50,624 nt of DNA from RGIG1959 sp045637645 (lineage in GTDB: Bacteria; Bacillota; Clostridia; Oscillospirales; Acutalibacteraceae): positions 1-50,624 of the forward strand of contig JAZTZV010000018.1 in the NCBI GenBank assembly GCA_045637645.1. Direction: 5' to 3'. Each line of letters starts with the position of its first letter. Position 1 is the stretch's first letter. This document shows positions 1 to 9,237 of this stretch, in pieces. The notes beneath the pieces are model-generated. The model was not told where the DNA came from. It worked only from the letters and a program-made list of their open reading frames with translations, and did not search any database. The position numbers were made by a program, and so were the translations under genes.

Positions 1-591
1 GGTATACGGATACACGCGACCGATGCCGCCCGTGCACAAGATGCAATAGGAGCACGCGATCTGCAACGTTTCCTCACCTTGCAACATCAGCGCCCAAAAA
101 CCGCCCTCACACGGGGTCAGCGAGCACAGCTGCGTGTGTTCCATAAAGGTGATGTTGTCGCGCTTTTTGGCTTCCAAAATCAACTTTTCGGTCATCTCTT
201 GACCGGTGGAATCCTTATGATGCAAAATGCGGCGGCGAGAGTGACCGCCCTCAAGCGTCATTTTGACCTGACCGCCCTCGCGATCGAAATCGACGTCCAT
301 GTGCTTCATGATACGCAGGACATCTTCGGGGCCTTCGTTGACCAAAATTTGCAACGGGTGCAGATCGTTTTTATAATTGCCCGCAATCAGTGTGTCGGCG
401 ATATGCAAACGGTAATCGTCGTGCTCTTTGTCGACGACCGCCGCCACACCGCCCTGTGCGAGCATACTGTTGCACAAGGTCAGTTCGCGCTTGGAGATCA
501 CCAAAACACGCACATCCGGTTCGAAATTCAGTGCCGCGTACAACCCCGCGACACCACTGCCGACCACCAAAACATCATATTGATTTCCCAT
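1..591 (-). CDS. nadB: L-aspartate oxidase, N-terminal part (cut by window edge)
   Basis: The first 197 residues of an FAD flavoprotein that oxidises L-aspartate to iminoaspartate, the first step of de novo NAD synthesis. The protein opens with an FAD-binding Rossmann motif (VVGSGVAGLYAAL) at about residues 8-20. It has the SMLAQGGVAAV segment near residues 42-52 and the family motif GGHSRRRILHHKDSTGQEM further on, which separates NadB from most succinate dehydrogenase or fumarate reductase flavoproteins. The start is the ATG at 591, with an AAAGGA ribosome site lying inside the end of the upstream ABC transporter gene. The two genes are 7 nt apart and very likely co-transcribed. The C-terminal half lies outside the window, so nadA and nadC neighbours cannot be checked. 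Confidence 0.9.
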   Translation of the reverse strand, partial: MGNQYDVLVVGSGVAGLYAALNFEPDVRVLVISKRELTLCNSMLAQGGVAAVVDKEHDDYRLHIADTLIAGNYKNDLHPLQILVNEGPEDVLRIMKHMDVDFDREGGQVKMTLEGGHSRRRILHHKDSTGQEMTEKLILEAKKRDNITFMEHTQLCSLTPCEGGFWALMLQGEETLQIACSYCILCTGGIGRVYPYT

Positions 592-598
592 AGTGTTT

Positions 599-2320
599 TC
601 AATCCTTTATCGCTTGATACAACTCGGCATATAAGCCGCCTTTTTCGATCAATTCCTCGTGCGAGCCTTGCTCGCGAATACCGTGTTGGTCAATGTAGAC
701 GATCGTGTCCGCATGACGAATCGTGGACAAACGGTGCGCAATGACCAGCGTGGTGCGATCCTCGGACAGCCGCTCAAACGCGGCTTGGATCTTTGCTTCC
801 GTGATCGTGTCAAGTGCCGAAGTCGCTTCGTCCAAAATCAAGATCGACGGATTTTTCAAAAAGATCCGCGCGATGGACACGCGTTGTTTTTGCCCGCCAG
901 ACAAACGCAGTCCGCGTTCGCCGACATAGGTGTCGTAGCCGTCGGGCATTTGCAAAATATCGTCGTGGATCTCCGCCATCTTTGCCGCCGCTTCGACCTC
1001 TTCGTCGGTCGCGTCCAAGCGACCGTAACGAATGTTTTCGCGGATGGTATCCGCAAACAGGAGCACCTCCTGTTGCACGATGCCGACCGCTTGACGAAGC
1101 GACTGCAAAGTCACGTCGCGGATCTCCTTGCCGTCGACGGTGATGCGCCCCGCGTCGGTCTCGTAAAACCGCGGCAACAAATGGCACATCGTGGTCTTGC
1201 CGCCGCCCGAAGGGCCGACAAGCGCCAGTGTTTTGCCCGCCTCAATGTGCAACGACACACCCGAAAGCACCGCCTCGCCGCCGTTGTACGAGAACGTCAC
1301 ATTGTCGTAACACACATCGCCCTTGACGTCCTCAAGCGCGATTGCATCCTCTTTGTCGGCGATTTCCGGATCGGTGGCAAGCAATTCGCAAAAGCGTTTG
1401 AAGCCCGCCATGCCGACGTTGTATTGCTCGGCGAAGTTGGCAAGGCGACGAATGGGCGCCAAGAACGTGCCCACATACAGCGAGAAGGTCAACAAATCCA
1501 CAAGTTGCATGCCGTCGGCGATCGTCAGCCAACCGCCAAACGCAATGACCGCGATTTGGAACAGGCTTGTGAAAAATTCCATTCCCGAATGAAACAGCGC
1601 CATTTCGCGATAAAACGTTTTGCGCGCGGTTTTATATTTTTGATTGCCGCGCTCGAATTTTTCCACTTCATAGGATTCGTTTGTGAACGCTTTCGCCACG
1701 CGTGCGCCCGAAATGCTCGATTCGATATCGCTGTTGATGATGCCGATTTTTTCTTTGACCTCGCGCGAGCTTTTCGCCATGCTTTTACGACGCCAAATCG
1801 TGAACACCAGCACCAGCGGCGCCAACACCAAAAGCAGCACCGCCATTTCCCATTGGAGCGTCGCCATGATAACGACCGCGCCGATCAGTTCGATAACGGA
1901 GATCAGCACATCTTCGGGGCCGTGGTGCGCAAGTTCCACGATTTCAAACAGGTCGCTCGTGATACGCGACATCAATTGACCCGTGCGATTTTGATCGTAA
2001 AACCGAAACGGCAACTTTTGCATGTGCGCGAACAATTCGCGCTTCATATCGGTTTCCATATACACACCCATCGTGTGTCCCCAATAACTGACAACATACT
2101 GCAAGCAGGCGCGCACAACATACCCGACAAACAACGCCGCCATCAACCAAAAAAACGCGATATAAGCCTCGTTTGTACCCTGAGGCAGCAAATCATTGAG
2201 GGCATAACGTGTCGCCACGGGGAACACCAATTCGACCGCGGCAATGGAGATCGTGCACGCCATATCCAGCGTGAACAGTCCGATATACGGTTTATAAAAC
2301 GATAAAAATTTTCGAAGCAT
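599..2320 (-). CDS. ABC exporter, fused permease and ATPase (MsbA/multidrug type)
   Basis: A half-transporter of 573 residues, expected to work as a dimer in the cytoplasmic membrane and export a hydrophobic or amphipathic substrate. The N-terminal part (about 1-310) is an ABC type 1 six-helix membrane domain. The C-terminal part is a complete nucleotide-binding domain with Walker A (GPSGGGKTT), signature (LSGGQKQRVSIARI), Walker B (ILILDEATSALD) and H-loop (VIAHRLSTI). The start is ATG at 2320 behind AAAGAGAG, downstream of a clear promoter. The next gene is nadB, which gives no clue to the substrate. Homologues are often single genes forming homodimers, and no second half-transporter is present here. 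Confidence 0.92.
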   Translation of the reverse strand: MLRKFLSFYKPYIGLFTLDMACTISIAAVELVFPVATRYALNDLLPQGTNEAYIAFFWLMAALFVGYVVRACLQYVVSYWGHTMGVYMETDMKRELFAHMQKLPFRFYDQNRTGQLMSRITSDLFEIVELAHHGPEDVLISVIELIGAVVIMATLQWEMAVLLLVLAPLVLVFTIWRRKSMAKSSREVKEKIGIINSDIESSISGARVAKAFTNESYEVEKFERGNQKYKTARKTFYREMALFHSGMEFFTSLFQIAVIAFGGWLTIADGMQLVDLLTFSLYVGTFLAPIRRLANFAEQYNVGMAGFKRFCELLATDPEIADKEDAIALEDVKGDVCYDNVTFSYNGGEAVLSGVSLHIEAGKTLALVGPSGGGKTTMCHLLPRFYETDAGRITVDGKEIRDVTLQSLRQAVGIVQQEVLLFADTIRENIRYGRLDATDEEVEAAAKMAEIHDDILQMPDGYDTYVGERGLRLSGGQKQRVSIARIFLKNPSILILDEATSALDTITEAKIQAAFERLSEDRTTLVIAHRLSTIRHADTIVYIDQHGIREQGSHEELIEKGGLYAELYQAIKD

Positions 2321-2356
2321 AGTCGGTCGCTCTCTTTTAAATTTAGAATTATGAAT

Positions 2357-2384
2357 AGTATATCACATCACGGCAAGTTGTCAA
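2357..2384 (-). promoter_or_regulatory. promoter of ABC transporter-nadB
   Basis: TTGACA (2379-2384) and TATACT (2357-2362) with a 16-nt spacer, about 40 nt before the ABC transporter ATG. A sigma-A-type promoter by sequence. Confidence 0.75.
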
Positions 2385-2453
2385 TATCGGATGCGCCTTT
2401 GACCCACTCAAAGAGGAAGGCCGGGCGCATGTCGCAAATTTAATCGCCGAAAA

Positions 2454-2483
2454 TAAAAAGGGGCGTTCGCAAGGAACGCCCCT
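2454..2483 (-). terminator. Rho-independent terminator of the aromatic operon
   Basis: A 10-bp GC-rich stem (AGGGGCGTTC with its complement) and a 5-nt loop, followed on the minus strand by a T-rich run. It sits directly after the pheA stop codon. Confidence 0.85.
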
Positions 2484-2489
2484 GTTCTG

Positions 2490-3647
2490 TCATCCGTTTC
2501 CGATTTCGCGGTAGTTGCCGAGCAACGTGAACTGCGGCAATTCTTCGCTGAGCGCGCACAGAAGCGCGACGGTGTTTTCGTTTTGAAGATTGCCTTCGAA
2601 ATCCAAATAAAACGCATATTCGAAACTGCCGTTTTTGAGCGGACGGCTTTCAAGTTTTGTCAAGTTCAGACCCTCAAGCGCAAATCGTGCCAGCATGTGA
2701 TAAAGCGAGCCCGTCACATGCGGCAAGCAAAACAGCAACGTGATGCGATCTGCATCCGTCGGCACGCACAATTCGCGCGAGATCGCGACAAAACGGGTCG
2801 TGTTCCCGTCAAACGTTTGAATATCATCGGCGAGGATTTCCAAACCGAATTCCGCCGCCGCCCCGCGCGATCCGATCGCGGCAAGCGCGGCGTTTCCTTG
2901 AGCGGCGACATACGCCGCGGCAGTTGCCGTGTTGCCGTAGACCTGTTCGACAAAGCCGTTCGAACGGATAAACTCACGACATTGTGAAAGGGCTTGCGGG
3001 TGCGACACCACAGTTTTGACGGCGGCCATTTCGGCGCCCTTCACACCAAGCAAGCATTGCCGCACCGGTACATCCACCGCCGCCGCAATATGGCAACGGT
3101 TCGCCATGATCAAATCGAATGCTTCATGCACCGAGCCTGTCGACGAATTTTCCACAGGGATCATGCCGTAATCCGCGTCACCGTTTCGCACCGCCTCCAC
3201 CACATCTTCCCACGTTGCAACAAATTGCGGCTCACAGCCGTCAAACAGCTTTGTTGCCGCTTCGTGCGAGAACGCGCCTTTTGCGCCCTGACACACAATG
3301 CGCGCACGATCGGCGGCGATCAACGCGCGCGGTGCCGATTCCAAGCGACGGCGCAATTCGTCGCCCACACCGAGCAACCGATGCTGAAGCGCACGCGACA
3401 CCTCCATGATGGTCTCGTACACCAGCGAATTGGCACGACCGTAGCCGCGCGCATCGCGGTCGAGTGACTCGCTCGCGGCGGCAATCTTGTCGATCACCTC
3501 GCGTTCGCGCGCTTCGTTAAGCACGGGGATGCCGTTTTCATGTTTATATTGCGCGACCTGCTCCGAACACCCGAGACGCTCGCAAAGAAGCGGCACGAGT
3601 TCGGCATCAATACGGTCGATATCGTTTCGAATTTGGGACAAATCCAT
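2490..3647 (-). CDS. pheA: bifunctional chorismate mutase / prephenate dehydratase (P-protein)
   Basis: Converts chorismate to prephenate and then phenylpyruvate for phenylalanine synthesis. It has 385 residues in the usual order. Residues 1-90 are an AroQ-type chorismate mutase helix bundle (starting MDLSQIRNDIDRIDAELVPL). About residues 110-290 are the prephenate dehydratase domain, including the catalytic TTRF motif (NTTRFVAISRE). The C-terminal ACT domain carries the LESRP motif, known in this family to bind phenylalanine, so feedback inhibition is expected. The ATG at 3647 is chosen because AAAGGTG lies 6 nt upstream and the frame before it overlaps aroC. It is the last gene of the operon, 4 nt after aroC. 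Confidence 0.95.
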   Translation of the reverse strand: MDLSQIRNDIDRIDAELVPLLCERLGCSEQVAQYKHENGIPVLNEAREREVIDKIAAASESLDRDARGYGRANSLVYETIMEVSRALQHRLLGVGDELRRRLESAPRALIAADRARIVCQGAKGAFSHEAATKLFDGCEPQFVATWEDVVEAVRNGDADYGMIPVENSSTGSVHEAFDLIMANRCHIAAAVDVPVRQCLLGVKGAEMAAVKTVVSHPQALSQCREFIRSNGFVEQVYGNTATAAAYVAAQGNAALAAIGSRGAAAEFGLEILADDIQTFDGNTTRFVAISRELCVPTDADRITLLFCLPHVTGSLYHMLARFALEGLNLTKLESRPLKNGSFEYAFYLDFEGNLQNENTVALLCALSEELPQFTLLGNYREIGNG

Positions 3648-3651
3648 TGTT

Positions 3652-4737
3652 TCACCTTTCGCTTTCCCACAAATCGAGCAAGCCGATCGCCACGACCGCT
3701 TCCAACACCGCCACCGCACGCGGTACGATGCACGGATCGTGACGACCGCAAATGACCGTTGTGGTGTTTTTCTCGTGTTGCATATCGACGCTTGCCTGCA
3801 CCTGTCCGATGGACGGTGTCGGCTTGATCACGGCGCGCAGGATAAGCGGCGCACCGTCCGTGATGCCGCCGAGGATGCCGCCGTTGTGATTGCTCATCAA
3901 TCCGAGGTTACCGTTGTCATCATAACGCAGGCTGTCGTTTGCCTCGGAACCGCGCATATGGCTAAGCGCAAAGCCGTCGCCGAATTCCAATCCCTTCACG
4001 GCAGGGATGCCGAAAATCAACGGTGCCAATACGTTCTCGACACCGCCGAACATCGGCGAGCCGAGTCCGACAGGTAAACCCGTCACCGCGAGTTCGATCA
4101 CGCCGCCAACGCTGTCCGCCGCCGATTTCGCGGCGGCAACCGCCGCGCGCATCGGCGCTTCTTTTGTTTCGTCAATCAACGCAAAGTTCTTTTGCGACAA
4201 TTCCTCAAGGAGCGAACTTTTCACATTCAGCGCATCAAACGCCTCGTCACGCACATCGCCGATTTGCAGGATATGCGCACCGATCGTCACGCCGCGTCGC
4301 GCCAAAATTTGGCGACAGATCGCACCTGCAAACACCAGCGGTGCCGTCAGTCGTCCGCTGAAATGACCGCCGCCGCGAATATCGTTCGCGCCGCCGTAGC
4401 GCACCGCGCCCGTATAATCGGCGTGACCGGGGCGCGGCACGGACAACTGCGCGGCATAATCGCTGCTGCGCGTGTTTTCATTGACAATGACCGCTGTGAG
4501 CGGTGTGCCCGTGGTGACACCGTTGTACAAACCCGACACCACACGCGGCAAATCGGATTCCGATCGCGCGGTCGCCGTGGGGTCGTTGCCCGGCGCGCGT
4601 CGCGCCATTTGCGCAAGCACCGCTTCCATATCGATCGCTTCGCCCGCAGGAAGATCGTGCAACGTGCAACCGATCATCTCGCCGTGACTTTCGCCGAACA
4701 CCGATAGTTTCACGTGTGTTCCGATTTCAGAGCTCAT
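3652..4737 (-). CDS. aroC: chorismate synthase
   Basis: Makes chorismate from EPSP using reduced FMN, the last common step of the aromatic pathway. It has 361 residues, the normal family length. Family motifs are visible: the N-terminal FGESHGEMIG, the GGHFSGRLTAP segment, and MSNHNGGILGGI toward the C-terminus. The ATG at 4737 follows a strong GGAGGAA site 7 nt upstream. The first 11 nt overlap the end of aroA, which suggests translational coupling. Confidence 0.96.
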   Translation of the reverse strand: MSSEIGTHVKLSVFGESHGEMIGCTLHDLPAGEAIDMEAVLAQMARRAPGNDPTATARSESDLPRVVSGLYNGVTTGTPLTAVIVNENTRSSDYAAQLSVPRPGHADYTGAVRYGGANDIRGGGHFSGRLTAPLVFAGAICRQILARRGVTIGAHILQIGDVRDEAFDALNVKSSLLEELSQKNFALIDETKEAPMRAAVAAAKSAADSVGGVIELAVTGLPVGLGSPMFGGVENVLAPLIFGIPAVKGLEFGDGFALSHMRGSEANDSLRYDDNGNLGLMSNHNGGILGGITDGAPLILRAVIKPTPSIGQVQASVDMQHEKNTTTVICGRHDPCIVPRAVAVLEAVVAIGLLDLWESER

Positions 4738-5980
4738 GGACTGTTCCTCCGATCTGCATATATTCCTCAAAAAACGTCGGCCAGCTTTTTCGCACGCTGT
4801 GCGCGTCTGTGATCGTGACCTCATTCTCGCAACGAAGCGCCGCCACCGCCGCACTCATCACAATGCGGTGATCGTTGGCGCCGTCGACCTTACCGCCGCG
4901 AAACGCCGTTCCCGTGACAAGCAATTCATCCTCGCGTTCTTCGGCAACACCGCCGAGTGCGTTGATGAGTGCCGCCGTTGTTTGCAGGCGGTCACTTTCC
5001 TTAAGCCGCAAGCGCGCGGCGTTATACAGTCTTGTGGTTCCCTCTGCCGCCGACGCGGCAACCGACAAAATCGGCACCAAATCGGGAACGTCCGACACAT
5101 CCGCTTCGATCGCACGAAGCGGTGCTTTACGGCACACAAGAACATCATTCTCCCACTGAATATCGGCACCCATCGCCGAAAGCAACGTTTCAATGCGTTT
5201 GTCGCCTTGCAGGCTGTCGCGGCGAAGACCCGTCACGGCAAGCTCGCCGCCGACAGCACCCGCCGTCAGCCAAAACGCCGCTTGCGACCAATCGCCTTCG
5301 ACCGTGTGATCAAACAGGCGATACCGTTGCCCGCCTTTGACGGCATAGCCGTCGGCGGTTTTGGCAACGTCAATACCTGCCTCGTGCAAAATCGCGAGCG
5401 TCATATCGACATAGCCCGCCGATTGAAGCGGCGAGGTCAACACAATACGGCTGTCTTCTTCACACAGCGGCAACGCAAACAGCAAGCCTGTGATAAACTG
5501 ACTGGACACATCGCCCGCCACACGGTAGTCTCCGCCGCACAGGCGTCCTTTGATATGTACAATGCCGCCCTCACACGCGGGGCGCGACATCGTCACACCG
5601 TGCGGCGGCAAACACTCTTCATACACCGTCATCGGTCGCAAGGGCAACCGCCCTTTCCCGACAAACGTGATCTCTTTTCCGAGGGCGGCGAAGATCGGCA
5701 CAAAAAAACGGAGCGTCGAGCCGCTTTCGCCGCAATCCGCGATTGCCTCACCTGCGCCGTTTTCCGCAAACGACACGCGCAAACCGTCCACGCGCGGTAT
5801 GCAACCGAGTGCCTTCAAGCACCGAAGTGTCGCGTCCATATCCTGCGACGGCACGATCCCGTCTACGCGGCTGTTGCCGCTGAGTGCCGCGGCGATCAGC
5901 GCGCGGTGTGCGGCGGATTTTGATGGCGGCGCTTGAACGATGCCGCTGATGGCTTTTGCCCGAACCGCAACCACAGACAT
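4727..5980 (-). CDS. aroA: 3-phosphoshikimate 1-carboxyvinyltransferase (EPSP synthase)
   Basis: Transfers enolpyruvate from PEP to shikimate 3-phosphate. It has 417 residues, close to the family norm. Visible motifs are the N-terminal PPSKSAAHRALIAA, the SGSTLRFF loop that contacts substrate (many homologues have a GNAGT-like sequence here), RLRLKESDR and the C-terminal DHRIVMSAAVAAL. The ATG at 5980 follows AAAGGAGG by about 8 nt. A longer reading frame upstream has no ribosome site and would run into aroB. It lies 17 nt after aroB and overlaps aroC by 11 nt. Confidence 0.96.
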   Translation of the reverse strand: MSVVAVRAKAISGIVQAPPSKSAAHRALIAAALSGNSRVDGIVPSQDMDATLRCLKALGCIPRVDGLRVSFAENGAGEAIADCGESGSTLRFFVPIFAALGKEITFVGKGRLPLRPMTVYEECLPPHGVTMSRPACEGGIVHIKGRLCGGDYRVAGDVSSQFITGLLFALPLCEEDSRIVLTSPLQSAGYVDMTLAILHEAGIDVAKTADGYAVKGGQRYRLFDHTVEGDWSQAAFWLTAGAVGGELAVTGLRRDSLQGDKRIETLLSAMGADIQWENDVLVCRKAPLRAIEADVSDVPDLVPILSVAASAAEGTTRLYNAARLRLKESDRLQTTAALINALGGVAEEREDELLVTGTAFRGGKVDGANDHRIVMSAAVAALRCENEVTITDAHSVRKSWPTFFEEYMQIGGTVHEL

Positions 5981-5997
5981 GGCGCCGCCTCCTTTCT

Positions 5998-7062
5998 TTA
6001 GACCTGCAAAAAGTCTTGCAATTCCTCGATTTTCACGCGGTGGCAGCACGCGTCACCGACACGCGGAAGCACCACCAAATCGACGCGGCCTCCCACACAT
6101 TTTTTATCCAGCTTCACGGCATCGGTGATGTCTTGAAGCGACACGGGCGACGTCGTCGGCAACCCGAATTTGCGAAGCAACGCGCGCAGTCGCGCCGTTG
6201 TGCCGCTTTGAGTCAAACCCGCGCGTTCGGACGCGGCGGTGATCGCCGTCATGCCGATCGCGACGGCGCAACCGTGACTGATGCCCTCGAATTTCATTTG
6301 TTTCTCGATCGCGTGACCGAGCGTATGTCCAAAGTTAAGTAATTTTCGTTCGCCGCTTTCGCGCTCATCGTTTTCGACGATGCGGCATTTGACAAGCATA
6401 CACCGACGCACGATCTCCATCAGCAACGCGGGCGAAAACGCTTGATCCTTTTCCAGCAATTCAAACAATGCTTCGTCGCGGATGCACGCCGATTTGATCA
6501 CCTCGCCCAAGCCGTCGGTGACATATTCCTGCGGCAAGGTCGAGAGCGTGTCGATGTCGGCAATGACGCGAATCGGTTGCCAAAACGCACCGATCAAATT
6601 CTTGCCTTCGGGGATGTCGACACCGGTTTTGCCGCCGATAGACGAATCCACCTGCGCAAGAAGCGACGTCGGGATCTGCACAAAATCGATGCCGCGCATC
6701 CACGTCGCCGCGGCATACCCCGCCATGTCACCCGTCACACCGCCGCCGAGTGCCACGATCACATCCGAGCGATCAAATTGACCGCGAGCAAGCGCGCCGT
6801 AGATATGCTGAACGGTCGTGAGGGTTTTGTGCTTTTCGCCCGCAGGAAACGTCAGCACCGACACCACGCGGTAACCCGCTTTCACAAGGCTGTCGCTGAC
6901 GGTCTTGGCATACAATTTCGACACGTTGCTGTCGCACACGACCAACGCACGCATACCTTTATGCACCTCGCGGATCAACTCCCCCGCCTGCGAAAGCAAC
7001 CCGCACCCGAGCTTGATCTCGTACGGCTTGCCGGTGTTGACGGGGATGGTAATGGTTTGCAT
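5998..7062 (-). CDS. aroB: 3-dehydroquinate synthase
   Basis: Cyclises DAHP to 3-dehydroquinate using NAD and a divalent metal. It has 354 residues. The NAD-binding region ALGGGVTGDMAGYAA, the PTSLLAQVDSSIGGKTGVD segment and the metal-ligand motifs GLGEVIK, NFGHTLGHAIE and SHG are all present. Two starts compete: a GTG at 7071 overlapping the tyrA stop codon and the ATG at 7062. The GAGGAG site lies 8 nt before the ATG and only touches the GTG, so I use the ATG. The ribosome site is inside the last codons of tyrA, which implies coupling. Confidence 0.96.
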   Translation of the reverse strand: MQTITIPVNTGKPYEIKLGCGLLSQAGELIREVHKGMRALVVCDSNVSKLYAKTVSDSLVKAGYRVVSVLTFPAGEKHKTLTTVQHIYGALARGQFDRSDVIVALGGGVTGDMAGYAAATWMRGIDFVQIPTSLLAQVDSSIGGKTGVDIPEGKNLIGAFWQPIRVIADIDTLSTLPQEYVTDGLGEVIKSACIRDEALFELLEKDQAFSPALLMEIVRRCMLVKCRIVENDERESGERKLLNFGHTLGHAIEKQMKFEGISHGCAVAIGMTAITAASERAGLTQSGTTARLRALLRKFGLPTTSPVSLQDITDAVKLDKKCVGGRVDLVVLPRVGDACCHRVKIEELQDFLQV

Positions 7063-7067
7063 AGCGG

Positions 7068-7934
7068 TCACTCCTCAATATCATGAACGACGGCCTTGCC
7101 GTCGGCGCGCAATTTACAAAGGCGTCCTTCTTTGAGCATGCGCCTCATATGCGCTTCGTCTTTCTCTTCGATCGCCTTGCGGAATTCCTCAAGACGCGCG
7201 ATCAAATGCTCGAGTTCGTTTTCAAGCAAATCGCTGTTTTCGGCGAACAATTCGCTCCACAGCGTTTCATCCACGGTCGCCACACGCGACACATCGCGGT
7301 AGCTTCCCGCCGAAAAGCCTTCGTGTCGCGCACTGCACGGTGACTGCACATACGCACCCGCCAACACATGCGGCAACTGACTGGTGAACGCGACCATGCG
7401 GTCATGCTCCTCAGGCGTCGTGACCGTCAAACGCGTGCAGCCAAGTGCTTTGGCGAACAGATGCATCGTTTTCATCACCGACTCGGGCACATCATCCGCA
7501 GGTGTGATGATGAAGCTCGCGCCGTGAAACAGCGCGGCATCCGCTTGCGAAAACCCGCTTTTTTCTTTGCCCGCCATCGGGTGCGCACCGACGAAATGCA
7601 AGCCGTTTTCCTGACAGATCGGTGTACATTCCTGCACAATAAAGCGCTTCACGCCGCACAAATCGGTGACAACGGCGCCAGCCTTCATTTGCGGCGCGAT
7701 TTCTCGCAACACCTCAATTGCGGCGCGCGGCGGCAACGCAAGCACCAGCATGTCCGCTTCGCGGAGTTGTTCGGCTCCACATACCTCATCGATCGCGTGG
7801 CGCTTGAGCGCCTGCATCACAACAGCGGGATCTTTGTCGAGTCCGACCACCTTGACGGGTGCCGCTTTTTGAAGTGCCATCGCGACCGATCCGCCGATAA
7901 GTCCGAGACCCGCAATGACGATCGTGCCTTGCAT
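7068..7934 (-). CDS. tyrA: prephenate dehydrogenase
   Basis: Oxidatively decarboxylates prephenate to 4-hydroxyphenylpyruvate in tyrosine synthesis. It has 288 residues. The N-terminal Rossmann fold shows IAGLGLIGGSVAMAL, and the catalytic region has the typical VGAHPMAGKEKSGF. It is too short for a C-terminal ACT domain, and none is seen. The start is uncertain: the ATG at 7934 has AAGGTG close upstream, arranged almost exactly as before pheA, while an ATG at 7952 would add six residues and also has an AAAGGA upstream. It is the second gene of the operon, about 30 nt after aroF. Confidence 0.93.
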   Translation of the reverse strand: MQGTIVIAGLGLIGGSVAMALQKAAPVKVVGLDKDPAVVMQALKRHAIDEVCGAEQLREADMLVLALPPRAAIEVLREIAPQMKAGAVVTDLCGVKRFIVQECTPICQENGLHFVGAHPMAGKEKSGFSQADAALFHGASFIITPADDVPESVMKTMHLFAKALGCTRLTVTTPEEHDRMVAFTSQLPHVLAGAYVQSPCSARHEGFSAGSYRDVSRVATVDETLWSELFAENSDLLENELEHLIARLEEFRKAIEEKDEAHMRRMLKEGRLCKLRADGKAVVHDIEE

Positions 7935-7966
7935 CGTTTCACCTTGACGCATACTTCATCCATCCT

Positions 7967-8992
7967 TTATTTATAGATATCGATTTGCTTATCAAATGCC
8001 GGCGCCAACGACGACAGCTTCTTCATCACGTCGGCGAACTGCGCGGGCGTGAGCGATTGTGCGCCGTCGCACATCGCGTGCGGCGGATCGTTATGCACCT
8101 CAACGATCAAACCGTCCGCGCCCGCAGCGAGAGCCGCCATGCACATCGTCGGCACAAGCGAACTTTTGCCCGTGGCATGACTGGGATCGACGATCACGGG
8201 CAGGTGGGTCAATTCCTTGATCAGCGGGATCGCCGCCAAGTCGAGTGTGTTGCGCGTCATTGTCTCAAATGTGCGGATACCGCGCTCGCACAGGATCACA
8301 CGTTCGTTGCCGCCTGCCATGATGTATTCCGCGCTCATCAGCCATTCTTCAATGGTGTTGGACAGACCGCGCTTGAGCAAAATCGGTTTATCGAGTTTGC
8401 CGAGTTCTTTGAGAAGCTCGAAATTTTGCATATTGCGCGCACCGACTTGAATCACGTCCACATCTTCAAACAGTACCAAATGCGCCGCCGACATAATTTC
8501 CGTCACGATCGGCAATCCCGTTTCCTTGCGCGCATGACGAAGCAGTTCCAAACCGCCCGCGCGCATACCCTGAAACGCGTACGGCGAAGTGCGCGGTTTG
8601 AACGCACCGCCGCGCAGGAACGAGGCACCCGCCGCTTTGACATCGCGCGCGAGTTGCACGATTTGCTCTTCGCTTTCAACCGAGCAGGGACCCGCGATCA
8701 CGCCGAACGCGCCGCCGCCGATTTTACAGCCATGCCCGAGATCGATCACCGTGTCATCGGGATGGAACTCGCGGCTTCCTTTTTTATAGGGCTTCGAAAC
8801 GCGTTGAACACGCTCGACGATTTCTTGCTGTTGAATGAAATCGACATCAATGCCGCTGGTGTCGCCGAGCAAACCGAGCACCGTCGATTGATCGCCGACC
8901 CATTTATTAACACGCACATTCTTGGCGGTAAAATAGCGCGAAAATTCTTCAATTTGATGTTCAAGCGCGCTGGATTTGAGAACGATAATCAT
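7967..8992 (-). CDS. aroF: 3-deoxy-7-phosphoheptulonate (DAHP) synthase
   Basis: Condenses PEP and erythrose 4-phosphate, the first step of the shikimate pathway. It has 341 residues. The N-terminal 80 residues form a ferredoxin/ACT-like extension of the type known in Thermotoga-like type I-beta enzymes, where it mediates Tyr/Phe feedback. The barrel follows with FGVIAGPCSVESEEQI, RGGAFKPRTSPYAFQG and the DPSHATGKSS metal/phosphate motif. The start is ATG at 8992 with only a weak AGGCAGG site. It is the first structural gene of the operon, directly downstream of the attenuator-like leader. Confidence 0.95.
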   Translation of the reverse strand: MIIVLKSSALEHQIEEFSRYFTAKNVRVNKWVGDQSTVLGLLGDTSGIDVDFIQQQEIVERVQRVSKPYKKGSREFHPDDTVIDLGHGCKIGGGAFGVIAGPCSVESEEQIVQLARDVKAAGASFLRGGAFKPRTSPYAFQGMRAGGLELLRHARKETGLPIVTEIMSAAHLVLFEDVDVIQVGARNMQNFELLKELGKLDKPILLKRGLSNTIEEWLMSAEYIMAGGNERVILCERGIRTFETMTRNTLDLAAIPLIKELTHLPVIVDPSHATGKSSLVPTMCMAALAAGADGLIVEVHNDPPHAMCDGAQSLTPAQFADVMKKLSSLAPAFDKQIDIYK

Positions 8993-9019
8993 GACAAAAA
9001 CCTGCCTTTTCCGAGGGAA

Positions 9020-9062
9020 TATAAAAAAGCGACACTCAAAGATGTGCTTTGAGTGTCGCTTT
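9020..9062 (-). terminator. terminator in the aroF leader (attenuator candidate)
   Basis: A perfect 16-bp stem (9026-9041 with 9047-9062), a 5-nt loop, then a T-run on the minus strand. It stands between the operon promoter and aroF, about 28 nt before the aroF ATG. A strong terminator here would block the operon unless it is regulated. An upstream segment (minus-strand GAGTGGCG at 9095-9102) can pair with CGACACTC in the terminator's first arm with one mismatch, so an antiterminator is possible. Confidence 0.85.
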
Positions 9063-9108
9063 CGCGTCTGTGTCTTATGCGAGGCGCTTCACCCCGCCAC
9101 TCATTGCA

Positions 9109-9201
9109 TCATCCGTTTTTACCAAAGCCGAAAAAGCCTTGGCCGTAAAAACCAAAGCTCATATACACGGTAAATCGATTGTCGCATTGACGAGTGTTCA
9201 T
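9109..9201 (-). CDS. Phe/Tyr-rich leader peptide of the aro operon
   Basis: A 30-codon ORF that I interpret as a regulatory leader peptide, not a functional protein. It has an AGAGGA ribosome site 6 nt before the ATG at 9201 and a TGA stop at 9109. Six codons are Phe (residues 10, 16, 18, 23, 24, 26) and two are Tyr (13, 19), concentrated in the second half. The end products of the downstream operon are Phe and Tyr. The ORF lies between a strong promoter and a perfect terminator hairpin, the layout of classical pheA and trp attenuators. A weak 7-bp hairpin can also form inside its Phe codons. Translation is not shown by sequence alone. Confidence 0.7.
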   Translation of the reverse strand: MNTRQCDNRFTVYMSFGFYGQGFFGFGKNG

Positions 9202-9237
9202 ACAAAATCCTCTTTCGGGATTATTTATTGCTTTACT

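Noticed and set aside
659..2305. A long plus-strand frame opposite the ABC transporter
   Set aside because: It is antisense to a complete ABC exporter with all motifs and shows no recognisable protein pattern of its own. Similar antisense frames over the aro genes were dismissed for the same reason.
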